Assembly (NCBI GenBank): GCA_014055465.1
Contig: WIAF01000006.1
Span: 186,001-250,000 of the forward strand
Length of the DNA: 64,000 nucleotides
Reading direction: 5' to 3'
Origin: Nitrospira sp. CR1.1
Lineage (GTDB): Bacteria > Nitrospirota > Nitrospiria > Nitrospirales > Nitrospiraceae
Positions 26,372 through 34,660 of the stretch are shown piece after piece. The position numbers and the translations under genes were made by a program. How positions within the stretch are numbered: the first letter of the stretch is position 1; each line of letters begins with the position of its first letter. The notes below the pieces were generated by a model, which ran no database searches, was not told the DNA's origin, and saw only the letters and a program-made list of their open reading frames with translations.

Positions 26372-26953
26372 CTATGTGCGATCGAGTGTTCGCCTGCTTG
26401 CCATGGTCTTGTCGCGTCCTCGTAAAACACCAACTCGTTTGATGTAATCCACGATCTCTGCTGCCAACTCAGATGGATCTTTGGTGCTGGAATCAACTTC
26501 CACATCATAGATGATGCCCTGATGAACCCGATTGAACTGAGCGGCCGCTTCCCCGATCGTTCGATCCTGCCGTTGACGTTCCCTCCGATTCAGCTCATCC
26601 AACGAACAGTGAACCCCCACCAAGAGCAGGCTACATGCCTGGACCCTCTCTAGCAAATCGATCGCGTGTTCGGCTCGATCCATCGCATTGTCGATCACCA
26701 GAAAATTGCCCATCTCGACCAAGCGAGCGACGCAGGCATGAAAGGACCGCACCAACTGAGGATAGTTGAGGTCAGCGATATCCTCTCCATGCGTCATGCG
26801 GTAAAGGGCACTTGGAGGCACGGTGTACAAAATGCTGTCGATTGAGAAGTTCAAATAGACTGTCGGGAGCAATTGTTCCTGAAGTTGCTTGGCGATGGCA
26901 GTTTTCCCGGCGCTTGATGTGCCATTCAGGCAAATGATTTGTGGGGTTATCAT
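26372..26953 (-). CDS. Chloramphenicol phosphotransferase-like P-loop kinase
   Basis: A 193-residue protein. A Walker A (GTSSAGKT, residues about 9-16) with the flanking IICLNGTSSAGKTAIAKQLQ is characteristic of the CPT family, followed by SIDSIL with the Asp that acts as base in CPT. FLVIDNAMDRAEHA is the strand with the second acidic region. CPT enzymes phosphorylate chloramphenicol, but most homologues have unknown substrates, so resistance should not be assumed. ATG 26953 chosen since the P-loop begins only eight residues later; the longer frame to 27061 adds a Gly/Arg-rich tail. It is convergent with the RND gene. Confidence 0.75.
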   Translation of the reverse strand: MITPQIICLNGTSSAGKTAIAKQLQEQLLPTVYLNFSIDSILYTVPPSALYRMTHGEDIADLNYPQLVRSFHACVARLVEMGNFLVIDNAMDRAEHAIDLLERVQACSLLLVGVHCSLDELNRRERQRQDRTIGEAAAQFNRVHQGIIYDVEVDSSTKDPSELAAEIVDYIKRVGVLRGRDKTMASRRTLDRT

Positions 26954-27155
26954 GTCATGCCTTTCGCGCGAATGCCGATCCATATCACCTTCTCGTAGGG
27001 ACATGATGGCTGGAGAAAGACAGGGGCGTTCTCTGCCCTCCACGTCCGGCTGCTTCGTCATTGACCGACTATATCATGGGTCGCGCGGGCAGGAAGGTTG
27101 AAACCTACACGCGTGCGCGACCATCGCATTCGTCGTTCGGCAACGTGTTGAGGCT

Positions 27156-27869
27156 ATGACCCAGGATCGCAACAAAGATCTCATTCGCCGGTGGATTGCC
27201 TTCGCGAACTCTGGCTTTGCAGGAAATCTTGACGAGTTTATCGCTCCTGACTATGTCGGTCATGTGGGTGGGAGCACAATGGATCGACTGGAATTGGACC
27301 GATCAGAACGAGAGTTTCGTCGTGCCTTTCCGGACACTCACCACTCCATCGATGATCTGATTGCAGAAGATGACCGAGTAGTCCTGCGGTCGACCGCACG
27401 AGCCACACATCATGGAGAGTTCCAAGGTCTGGCGCCCGCAGATCGGAAAGTAGAATTTACCGCGATAGTCGTTTACCGAATTGAGTGCACGACCATTGCA
27501 GAATCATGGGGAGAAATAGATTTCCCCAGGCTTATGAGACAACTCCGATCCGCCCCATCGACCGGGAGGCGAACGAGTGACCAAGCGACCACTCGTCCAG
27601 CTTCGCATGCCATGGCGTATCCCAGTTTCAGCGAACCGAAGGCAGCCTGCCCGCTTCAGGTAACGGACCTCGGTCCTGTGCCCACTGCATTGGAGTCTCC
27701 ACTCGGGCCTCTTCACCTCGTTGTTCGAGAGGAGGCTTCACGTCCTCGTGCTTGGATTCACCCGTCGCATCCCAGGCGTCCTGCAAGTCTCGCCAAATGT
27801 ACACCATCAGTTTTTCCATGGGCGTCGGTCCCTTCGGTGCATCCACGGCGTAGCGTGTTGGGCATCTAG
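27156..27869 (+). CDS. SnoaL-like (polyketide cyclase fold) protein with unusual C-terminal tail
   Basis: The first 130 residues form a SnoaL/NTF2-like alpha-beta barrel: FANSGFAGNLDEFIAPDYVG, REFRRAFPDTHHSIDDLIAE and DRVVLRSTARATHHGEF are typical of SnoaL-type ester cyclases. SnoaL-fold proteins are hugely diverse and no reaction can be assigned. Family members stop near 130-140 residues. Here about 100 Arg/Pro-rich residues follow without domain signals; from about 27550 the frame reads antisense to a broken thioesterase fragment, so the tail is probably the result of a lost stop codon. An ATG at 27156 is used. Confidence 0.65.
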   Translation: MTQDRNKDLIRRWIAFANSGFAGNLDEFIAPDYVGHVGGSTMDRLELDRSEREFRRAFPDTHHSIDDLIAEDDRVVLRSTARATHHGEFQGLAPADRKVEFTAIVVYRIECTTIAESWGEIDFPRLMRQLRSAPSTGRRTSDQATTRPASHAMAYPSFSEPKAACPLQVTDLGPVPTALESPLGPLHLVVREEASRPRAWIHPSHPRRPASLAKCTPSVFPWASVPSVHPRRSVLGI

Positions 27870-27995
27870 CAGGCCAACGAAGCCCACCGATTCTCCTCCT
27901 GGTTCCAGCACCTGCGCTGCCAACAAGGCCAAGACACCGCCGGTCGATCAACCTCTCACGTGATAGATGAGCTATGCGTTCACGGGGACGCCCCC
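27807..27995 (-). pseudogene. Thioesterase (NRPS/PKS type) fragment
   Basis: On the minus strand one frame reads YHVRG-stop-STGGVLALLAAQ and then LEPGGESVGFVGLLDAQH. This is the nucleophile-elbow region of NRPS/PKS type I thioesterases (GWSxGG with the active Ser), where the Trp codon TGG has become TGA (27948-27950 on plus). Another stop ends the frame at 27807; the downstream MEKLMVYIWRDLQDAW lies in a second frame. No intact thioesterase or synthetase gene is nearby, so this is a decayed remnant. Confidence 0.5.
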
Positions 27996-28099
27996 GTTTA
28001 TGAAGATGAGAGCCAAACGGAAGGAGCCGTTGGCAGCTTCTGGCGCTCACTTCGAGGACGAGGATCGATCGATGCAGCCTCGCCCCGTCAAGCGCCGGC

Positions 28100-29371
28100 C
28101 TACCCTGAGTCGGCCTGTTTGCGCTGTTGCGCGGCCAGCCATCGGCCCAGCCAGGCCCACAGAACCATGAGAGGGACCAGGACCCAGGCGATCTGTACCG
28201 TCGTCACGCTGAGCGCCTTGAGGCCAGAGATTACCCAACCGGTCGAGGCATCACCGGCGCGAGAAATCGCCGTATCGATAAAATTTTTCGCCTTATATTT
28301 CTCCTCGCGGCTGACCACCGTGAACAGCACCTCACGCGCCGGTTTCGAAAGCGCATATTCCCCTACTCGACGCAGCACGGAAAAGCTGACGTACACGACC
28401 AATCCCGGCCAGAGCGCAATGCCCAGAAACCCGAGGAGACTCACCGCCGGCAGAAACAGTAAGGCCGCCGCCAGCCCGAACCTGGCCACCACGCGGTTGG
28501 TGAGCAGTAGCTGCGTCAGCCAGGTGAGGATGTTGGTGGCAAAGTCCAGCATGGAGAACAGGCGCGTGCGGGCTTCCGGCGTGTCGAACTGTTGAGCCAC
28601 CAGACGCACCTGTTCGAAATATAAGAAGGTGGCCGTCATGGTCAAAAAGGTCAGGTAGCCACAGATACCGAGTAGATACGGCGACGACCACACGAGGCGA
28701 ACGCCGGCCAGAAAGCCTCCACCCAATGGTTCCCCGCTGTTCTCGTGATGGGACCGTGACCGGCTGCGGCTCCACATCTCCAGTTGGTAGATGCAGCCGA
28801 TGCAGGCCACAAGGAAGGCAGCCGATACCAGCATCAACACCGGAACCGGGAACACATAGGTCAGTCCGGTCGTGATAAGCGGTCCGAACAAGGCGCCGGT
28901 GCTGCCGCCTGCCGCAATCATTCCAAAGAGGCGCGCCCCCTGCGCCGGCGTAAACAGATCGGCCATGAAACTCCAGAACACCGAGACGACGAACAGGTTG
29001 AATACCGAGAGCCAGACAAAAAACCCGCGCGCGACCCATTCGATGTACACACCGCTCGTCATCAAAAAATACAGGCCGATCAGATTGGCAATAAAGAACA
29101 GATAGACGGCGAGCAGCAACCGATAGCGGGAATACCTCGCCGATAACCAGCCGAACAGCGGCGTGACAGCCAGCAAGGTGACAAACGTGCCCGTCATCAT
29201 CCAGGGAAGATTGTGGACCCCGCCCTGGATCGCCATTTCATCGCGCACGGGGCGAAGAATGTAGTAGCCGCAGAGGAGACAGAAAAAATATCCGAACGAC
29301 CAGGCCAACGGCCGCACTTCTTGCGGCTCAGCCTGCACAAAGCGGAGCACTGACCAATGCGATCTCTCCAT
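28100..29371 (-). CDS. MFS transporter, ATP/ADP-exchanger-like
   Basis: A 423-residue integral membrane protein with about twelve hydrophobic helices. Near the N-terminus YFFCLLCGYYILRPVRDEM has the Arg and Asp seen in the TLC/Npt nucleotide-exchanger branch of the MFS, and the C-terminal half contains SKPAREVLFTVVSREEKYKA. The resemblance to bacterial NTP/NDP exchangers is at family level only, so the substrate is unknown. ATG 29371 is the start; an open frame up to 29908 is antisense to the threonine aldolase gene and is rejected. Divergent from that gene across 123 bases. Confidence 0.75.
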   Translation of the reverse strand: MERSHWSVLRFVQAEPQEVRPLAWSFGYFFCLLCGYYILRPVRDEMAIQGGVHNLPWMMTGTFVTLLAVTPLFGWLSARYSRYRLLLAVYLFFIANLIGLYFLMTSGVYIEWVARGFFVWLSVFNLFVVSVFWSFMADLFTPAQGARLFGMIAAGGSTGALFGPLITTGLTYVFPVPVLMLVSAAFLVACIGCIYQLEMWSRSRSRSHHENSGEPLGGGFLAGVRLVWSSPYLLGICGYLTFLTMTATFLYFEQVRLVAQQFDTPEARTRLFSMLDFATNILTWLTQLLLTNRVVARFGLAAALLFLPAVSLLGFLGIALWPGLVVYVSFSVLRRVGEYALSKPAREVLFTVVSREEKYKAKNFIDTAISRAGDASTGWVISGLKALSVTTVQIAWVLVPLMVLWAWLGRWLAAQQRKQADSG

Positions 29372-29494
29372 GAGACTCCAACTGTGTGTCAGTGTACCAG
29401 GCCGATGACCACCGGCACGAAGAAAATTTGTTAGAATGGGGCCCGCGGCTGGTCGTGAATCATTCGGCCCTTCTTGTTGAACACAGGCCCATCC

Positions 29495-30526
29495 ATGATC
29501 GATCTCCGGAGCGATACGGTCACCAAACCCTCCCCCGCCATGCGCGAAGCCATGGCCCGCGCCGAAGTGGGTGATGACATCTATGGGGAAGACCCCACGG
29601 TCAACCGTCTCCAGGAGGTCGGCGCCGCCCTCGTGGGAAAACGCGCCGCACTCTTTGTGCCCTCGGGCACCCTTGGCAACCAATTGTCTCTGCGCGCGCA
29701 GGCTCAACCAGGACATGAAGTGATTGTTGAAGGTCAGTCGCATATCATTCGGTATGAGCAGGGCGCAGCGGCCGCATTGGCCGGAGTGCAACTCCATTGG
29801 GTGACCGGCAAGCAGGGGCTCATGACAGCGGAACAGGTGCAAGCCGCTATTCGTCCGAAGGATCCCTACAGTATCCAGAGTGCGCTGATTTGTATTGAGA
29901 ACACGCACAATGCCGGAGGTGGCAGGGTCTACCCGCTCTCAACCATTCACGCCATTCGCGCCGTCGCCACCGCGCATGGCTTGCCCATGCACCTCGACGG
30001 CGCCCGCCTCTTCAACGCAGTCGTGGCATCGGGAGTGTCAGCCGCGGAATACGCGCGGCATTTCGACACGGTCACCTTCTGCCTCTCCAAGGGACTGGGA
30101 GCGCCGGCGGGCTCGTTGATTGCGACCGATGATCCCGGCTTGCTGGAGCGACTCCGCCGTTTTCGCCGCATGTACGGAGGCGCCATGCGCCAGTCCGGCA
30201 TTCTCGCGGCGGCGGGCCTCTACGCCTTGGAACATCACATTCAACGCCTCAGTGACGACCATGCACACGCCAAGCGTCTCGCTGCCCGACTCCAACAGAT
30301 TCCGGCCGTCACCATCGATCCAACCCTGGTCGAGACGAACATTCTGTTCTTCGACGTACACAGCCCGAAATTTTCCACACCGGCTTTCGTGGCCGCTCTC
30401 AAGCAGGAAGGCGTGCTGATCAACGCCGTCGGCGGATTCACGTGTCGCGCAGTGACCCATCTCGACGTATCGTCCGAGGCCATCGAGCAGGCCGCCGACC
30501 ATATCGCGCGCGTGCTCAACCCATAG
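29495..30526 (+). CDS. ltaE: Low-specificity L-threonine aldolase
   Basis: A 343-residue fold-type I PLP enzyme that splits L-threonine or L-allo-threonine to glycine and acetaldehyde. It starts with the family hallmark MIDLRSDTVTKPSPAMREAM and VGDDIYGEDPTVNRLQ; the PLP Lys is in TFCLSKGLGAPAGS. ENTHNAGGGRVYP and HLDGARLFNA are further conserved blocks. Length is normal. ATG 29495 chosen because it gives the usual N-terminus. The small gene at 30603 follows. Confidence 0.93.
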   Translation: MIDLRSDTVTKPSPAMREAMARAEVGDDIYGEDPTVNRLQEVGAALVGKRAALFVPSGTLGNQLSLRAQAQPGHEVIVEGQSHIIRYEQGAAAALAGVQLHWVTGKQGLMTAEQVQAAIRPKDPYSIQSALICIENTHNAGGGRVYPLSTIHAIRAVATAHGLPMHLDGARLFNAVVASGVSAAEYARHFDTVTFCLSKGLGAPAGSLIATDDPGLLERLRRFRRMYGGAMRQSGILAAAGLYALEHHIQRLSDDHAHAKRLAARLQQIPAVTIDPTLVETNILFFDVHSPKFSTPAFVAALKQEGVLINAVGGFTCRAVTHLDVSSEAIEQAADHIARVLNP

Positions 30527-30602
30527 GCCCGGCGCCTCACATTGACAGGCTGTGTTCCCCCTCCTACAATGCCCACCAGCCGATTCGAGCAGAGAGGAAT
30601 GC

Positions 30603-30830
30603 GTGTCGTTTCAGGCAGTGTCGTTTCAACAGATCAGTCGCATTCTTGACGTGACGGATGCCCTAGGACTCAATCGCGAGTGGGTGGAAATTCCCCTCTC
30701 GCCGGAACATCCCGGCATCGTCCGCAAACTCCCTAATGGAAAGCTTGAGATTGTCGTCGATGCCGACCAGCCGTTCGACACCTGGCTCGGCACGCTTGAG
30801 CAACAGATACGCCGTGTGCAGGCCGCCTGA
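30603..30830 (+). CDS. Small conserved-looking protein of unknown function
   Basis: A 75-residue soluble protein beginning at GTG 30603, which has AGAGAGGA five bases upstream. No Cys, no membrane segment; mixed alpha/beta with EWVEIPLSPEHPGIVRKLP and KLEIVVDADQPFDTWLGTLE. I do not recognise a family. It lies 18 bases ahead of the nucleotidyltransferase-domain gene and is probably co-transcribed with it. Codon use looks ordinary for the window, so it is likely a real gene. Confidence 0.65.
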   Translation: MSFQAVSFQQISRILDVTDALGLNREWVEIPLSPEHPGIVRKLPNGKLEIVVDADQPFDTWLGTLEQQIRRVQAA

Positions 30831-30848
30831 CCACGTTCAAGGATAGAT

Positions 30849-31655
30849 ATGGAATCACCCCTTGCAGCCTCTTCACCGCAGTCTTCCTCGGCACTCCCTT
30901 CGTCAGAGGAACTGAAGGCCGAGTTACTGGATATTCCCGAACCGCCTGAGATGCCTCCGGCAGTGACGCCGCCCGGTTACGACGAAGCCCTCGCTGGCGC
31001 CGTCAAGTACGTGCGGGCCAAACGCGGCGGCGATCTGGTCGGCATCATCCTCGTCGGGACCGGCGCACGGCGCGCCGTGACCGCGCACAGCGATATCGAT
31101 CTCATTGTTTTGGTCAAAGGCCCGACCGATGGACAGGAAATGATTCGCGTGGGAGACCGGCTTGTCGATCTCCGCTACGGGGAATACAAGACCGTCTCCG
31201 AGGATCTGGCCTATTCTCCTCGTCTCGCGCCCCTGCTTCGCAAAGGACGGGTTCTCTATGACCATGAAGACATCGCCGCGCAACTCATCGCTAAAGCTGC
31301 GCAACGTTTTCGCCAGGGTCCGCCTGCGGCCACGATGCACGAACGCATCCGCCTGAAGGCGGAGTGCCTGCATTGGCTCGGAAAAGTCGAGGACTTGCGC
31401 GACAAGCCCAACACCGCGCAATACCTGCTGCACCTCTTTTTCGAGGAGTGCGTAGCCGCATTCTTTCGAACCCGTGGACTCTGGTTCACCGCGCCGGTAG
31501 ACACCCTCCGGTTCCTGGCTTCCCGTGACCCGGCACTCGGGGAATTAGCCGGCCAGTTCCTGAGCGCGGCTACCCTTCACGACCGGCTGATGGCCGGCCG
31601 ACGGTTTGCCGAGACCCTGTTCCGCGATATCCCCCTTCCGCCCCGGGTGGATTAA
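30849..31655 (+). CDS. Nucleotidyltransferase-domain protein
   Basis: A 268-residue protein. The catalytic motif of pol-beta-type nucleotidyltransferases is seen as GTGARRAVTAHSDIDLIVLV, with Gly-[ST]-Gly and two metal-binding Asp residues (DID); the usual GSxARG is slightly altered. An additional Asp that often completes the triad is probably in DLRYGEYK. The C-terminal half is all-helical (about 160-265), like the HEPN-type or substrate-binding helical domain of MNT/aminoglycoside transferase relatives. The first 45 residues are Pro/Ser-rich. No toxin-antitoxin partner is visible. The substrate is unknown. Confidence 0.75.
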   Translation: MESPLAASSPQSSSALPSSEELKAELLDIPEPPEMPPAVTPPGYDEALAGAVKYVRAKRGGDLVGIILVGTGARRAVTAHSDIDLIVLVKGPTDGQEMIRVGDRLVDLRYGEYKTVSEDLAYSPRLAPLLRKGRVLYDHEDIAAQLIAKAAQRFRQGPPAATMHERIRLKAECLHWLGKVEDLRDKPNTAQYLLHLFFEECVAAFFRTRGLWFTAPVDTLRFLASRDPALGELAGQFLSAATLHDRLMAGRRFAETLFRDIPLPPRVD

Positions 31656-31810
31656 CAGGGCTCCGTCATCCCGTTCAAAGGTGGCATTCGTGTGCACGGA
31701 GCCCCGACCGTAATCGCATCGGGACTTCACCGAACCAATGGAGCGGCGCGTTGTCCAGAACCTGCGCCGCGCAAGTCATCGTTTACCGGTCTTCATCAGA
31801 GAGGTGATCT

Positions 31811-32704
31811 ATGGAACTTGGATTCGTCGGACTCGGCAAGATGGGCATGAATATGGTGACGCGCCTGCAGCAGGGCCGGCACCGCGTCGTGGTCTACGAT
31901 CGTTCACCAGATGTCGTCAAGCAGGCCGAGAGCAAGGGTTGTATGGGCGCCGCCTCCTTGAGCGACCTTGTCTCGAAACTCGCCGCCCCTCGCGCGGTGT
32001 GGGTCATGGTTCCCTCGGGAGCGCCGACTGAAGAAACGATTCAAGCCATCAGCGCGCTGCTGCAGCCAGGCGACACGATTATCGACGGCGGCAACACCCG
32101 CTTCCACGACGATACTCGCCGCGCCGCCGAATTACAGAAGAAAGGCATCCACTATATCGACGTCGGCACCAGCGGCGGCATTTGGGGGCTGACGGTTGGG
32201 TACTGCCTGATGGTCGGCGGCGAGACCGAACCGGTTCAGCGCCTGACCCCCGTCTTCACGACGCTGGCTCCCGAACAGGGGTGGGCTCATATGGGCGGGC
32301 ACGGCGCCGGCCACTACGTCAAGATGGTTCACAACGGCATTGAATACAGCATGATGCAAGGGTACGCCGAGGGGTTTGAGCTCATGGCGAAAAGCGAGTA
32401 TCGCCTCGATCTGGGGAAGATCGCCGATGTGTGGATGCATGGCAGCGTGATCCGCTCCTGGCTGCTGGAATTGGCGGTCGGCGCGTTGAAGCAGGATCCC
32501 AAGCTCGAAAAACTCAAAGGGTATGTGCAGGATTCCGGCGAGGGCCGCTGGATGATACAAGATGCGATCGATAAGGATGTGCCCGTGCCGACTCTTACGG
32601 CGGCGCTGTTCACCCGCTTCCGGTCGCGGCAGGAAGAATCGTTTGCGGAAAAAATGCTGGCCGCATTGCGCAACGCCTTCGGCGGACATAGCGTCCGGCG
32701 CTGA
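31811..32704 (+). CDS. gnd: 6-phosphogluconate dehydrogenase, decarboxylating (short form)
   Basis: A 297-residue protein; it oxidises and decarboxylates 6-phosphogluconate to ribulose 5-phosphate in the pentose phosphate pathway. Rossmann motif GFVGLGKMGMNMVTRL, substrate-binding VGTSGGIWGL and the catalytic KMVHNGIEYSMMQGYAEG are all present. The size is that of the short, YqeC/GntZ-like form rather than the 470-residue enzyme, and short forms mostly use NAD. ATG 31811 has GAGGTGA upstream. It is followed at 26 bases by zwf, the enzyme two steps earlier. Confidence 0.93.
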   Translation: MELGFVGLGKMGMNMVTRLQQGRHRVVVYDRSPDVVKQAESKGCMGAASLSDLVSKLAAPRAVWVMVPSGAPTEETIQAISALLQPGDTIIDGGNTRFHDDTRRAAELQKKGIHYIDVGTSGGIWGLTVGYCLMVGGETEPVQRLTPVFTTLAPEQGWAHMGGHGAGHYVKMVHNGIEYSMMQGYAEGFELMAKSEYRLDLGKIADVWMHGSVIRSWLLELAVGALKQDPKLEKLKGYVQDSGEGRWMIQDAIDKDVPVPTLTAALFTRFRSRQEESFAEKMLAALRNAFGGHSVRR

Positions 32705-32730
32705 GCTTCAACCCAACGGACACCAACACC

Positions 32731-34275
32731 ATGCCTTCGCCAACAACGCCAGTCGATATCAAGCCTGTTCCTGAAACCGTCACCCCGGTCGAGGCCTGTA
32801 CCCTCGTCATTTTCGGCGGCTCCGGCGATCTCGCGCGCCGCCGCCTCATCCCGGCAGTCTATAACCTCCTGCTGGACGGGCTCCTGCCGGCCAAATACGC
32901 CGTGATCGGCCTGGGACGCAAGCCGATGACTGATGACGAATTTCGCAATCTGGTCAAAGAAGGGATCGTCAAACACTCGCGACAGGCCCTGGTGGAGGAC
33001 ACCTGGTCCACCTTCCAGTCTCATCTCTTTTATATCCAGGGAGAGAATGAGGATGCACAGACCTACGCCACGCTCCGCGCCAAAGCGGAGGCCGTGGAGC
33101 AAGCGATGCAGTTGCCCGGCAACCGCATTTTTTATCTGAGTATTCCACCCAGCTCCTTCGCCTCGGTGTGTGAAGGATTGGCCCAGGCCGGCCTGGCCGC
33201 CTCAGCGGCCTCCGCCTCGCCCTACTCGCGGATTATCGTCGAAAAGCCGGTCGGGCGTGACCTGGCCTCCGCGCGACAAATCAATGAAGTGACGGGAAAA
33301 GTGTTCGATGAATCTCAGATTTTCAGGATCGACCACTATCTGGGGAAGGAGACGGTCCAGAATCTCATGGTGGTCCGGTTCGCGAATAGCATTTTCGAAC
33401 CGATTTGGAACCACAAATATATCGATCACGTCCAAATCACCGTCAGCGAATCGGAAGGCGTGGGGACCAGAGCCAGCTACTACGAAGAGGCCGGCGCGCT
33501 GCGGGACATGATTCAGAATCACTTACTGCAGCTGCTCTGTCTTGTGGCCATGGAGCCGCCCTATTCGCTCGACCCGAACGTGGTGCGCAACGCCAAGATG
33601 GAGGTGCTGCGCTGTCTCCGGCCCATCGTCGGCAAGGATGTGGAGCAGTATACGGTGCGGGCGCAATACGCCGAGGGTGTCGCGCATGACCAGCCGATTC
33701 CAGGATATCGACGGGAGAAAGGCGTCAGCTCGACCTCCACCACGGAAACATTTGTCGCGGTCAAAGCGTTCGTCGAAAACTGGCGTTGGGCCGGCGTGCC
33801 GTTTTATCTTCGCACCGGGAAAGCCCTTCCGAAGCGGGCGAGTGAAATCGCCGTGCAATTCAAAGACATTCCGCAGATTCTTTTCAATGCCAACCCCGCC
33901 AATCCTCAACCGGCCAACGTCTTGACCTTGCGCATTCAGCCGGACGAAGGCCTCTCCCTGCGCATCATCTCGCGAGTCCCCGGCACACGGGCGCAGACGC
34001 ATCCCGTGGAGATGGATTTTCAGTATAGCGACGTGTTCGGATGCCCCTCCCCGGAAGCCTATGAACGGTTGCTGCTGGACGTGATGGCGGGTGACGCCTC
34101 GCGTTTCATGCGGCGAGACGCGGTGGAGGCTTCATGGGACTGGGTGACCAAGATTCTCGAAGGCTGGACGCAGCAGAAGCTGCGCTGGTTGCCCGAGTAC
34201 CAGGCCGGAACCTGGGGGCCGGTGGAGGCCGAACGGATGATTCAACACGACGGGCGGACCTGGAGGATCCTGTAG
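32731..34275 (+). CDS. zwf: Glucose-6-phosphate 1-dehydrogenase
   Basis: A 514-residue enzyme of normal length; it oxidises glucose 6-phosphate to 6-phosphogluconolactone using NADP. N-terminal FGGSGDLARRRLIPAVYNL is the dinucleotide-binding signature; RIDHYLGKETVQNLMVVRFA contains the PROSITE active-site Lys and His. EKPVGRDL and the C-terminal WPxG-like region follow the family. It is downstream of gnd on the same strand. A 6-phosphogluconolactonase gene, commonly between them, is absent from this locus. Confidence 0.95.
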   Translation: MPSPTTPVDIKPVPETVTPVEACTLVIFGGSGDLARRRLIPAVYNLLLDGLLPAKYAVIGLGRKPMTDDEFRNLVKEGIVKHSRQALVEDTWSTFQSHLFYIQGENEDAQTYATLRAKAEAVEQAMQLPGNRIFYLSIPPSSFASVCEGLAQAGLAASAASASPYSRIIVEKPVGRDLASARQINEVTGKVFDESQIFRIDHYLGKETVQNLMVVRFANSIFEPIWNHKYIDHVQITVSESEGVGTRASYYEEAGALRDMIQNHLLQLLCLVAMEPPYSLDPNVVRNAKMEVLRCLRPIVGKDVEQYTVRAQYAEGVAHDQPIPGYRREKGVSSTSTTETFVAVKAFVENWRWAGVPFYLRTGKALPKRASEIAVQFKDIPQILFNANPANPQPANVLTLRIQPDEGLSLRIISRVPGTRAQTHPVEMDFQYSDVFGCPSPEAYERLLLDVMAGDASRFMRRDAVEASWDWVTKILEGWTQQKLRWLPEYQAGTWGPVEAERMIQHDGRTWRIL

Positions 34276-34330
34276 CCTGAGACAACAATACGGCCACCGG
34301 CGACATTCGCCGTGGCGAAATCCAGCACGA

Positions 34331-34660
34331 TCACTGCTGAGCGCTGACTGATGCATGCAATTGTTTTCGGATTTCCTCCTTCTTCCCGATCCCGCCGATA
34401 AACCGCACGAATGCTCCGTGCTCAAATAGCGCCAGGGCCGGTAAGGACCTGATTTCGAGTTCGGCAGGAATCTGGAAGTTTTCTTGGACGTTCATTTTCA
34501 CAATCTTCACCGCTGTTCCCATCTCATCCTGTAGCTGCTCGAGTTGCGTAAGAAGCGCCACACAATGTCCGCATCCAGGCTGCCAGAACTCCACGAGCAC
34601 CGGGATGGAGACCTGCTCCACTGTGCGCGCGAAATCGTGATCCGTCACCTCCTCGATCAT
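34331..34660 (-). CDS. Thioredoxin-like protein with CGHC active site
   Basis: A 109-residue single-domain thioredoxin fold: VLVEFWQPGCGHCVALLTQL holds the active site, CGHC rather than the thioredoxin CGPC (the PDI/DsbA-like dipeptide), and IRSLPALALFEHGAFV supplies the conserved cis-Pro strand. No signal peptide, so it should be cytoplasmic. The more oxidising CGHC dipeptide suggests a disulfide isomerase or specialised reductase role (inference). The ATG at 34660 overlaps the stop of the SGNH hydrolase upstream by 4 bases. Confidence 0.88.
   Translation of the reverse strand: MIEEVTDHDFARTVEQVSIPVLVEFWQPGCGHCVALLTQLEQLQDEMGTAVKIVKMNVQENFQIPAELEIRSLPALALFEHGAFVRFIGGIGKKEEIRKQLHASVSAQQ

Noticed and set aside
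27628..28050. Minus-strand 140-codon frame as an intact gene
   Set aside because: Its thioesterase-like content lies in a different frame with stops; this frame itself is Arg-rich and unrecognised.
29372..29908. Extended minus-strand N-terminus for the MFS transporter
   Set aside because: It is fully antisense to the threonine aldolase gene and lacks hydrophobic segments.
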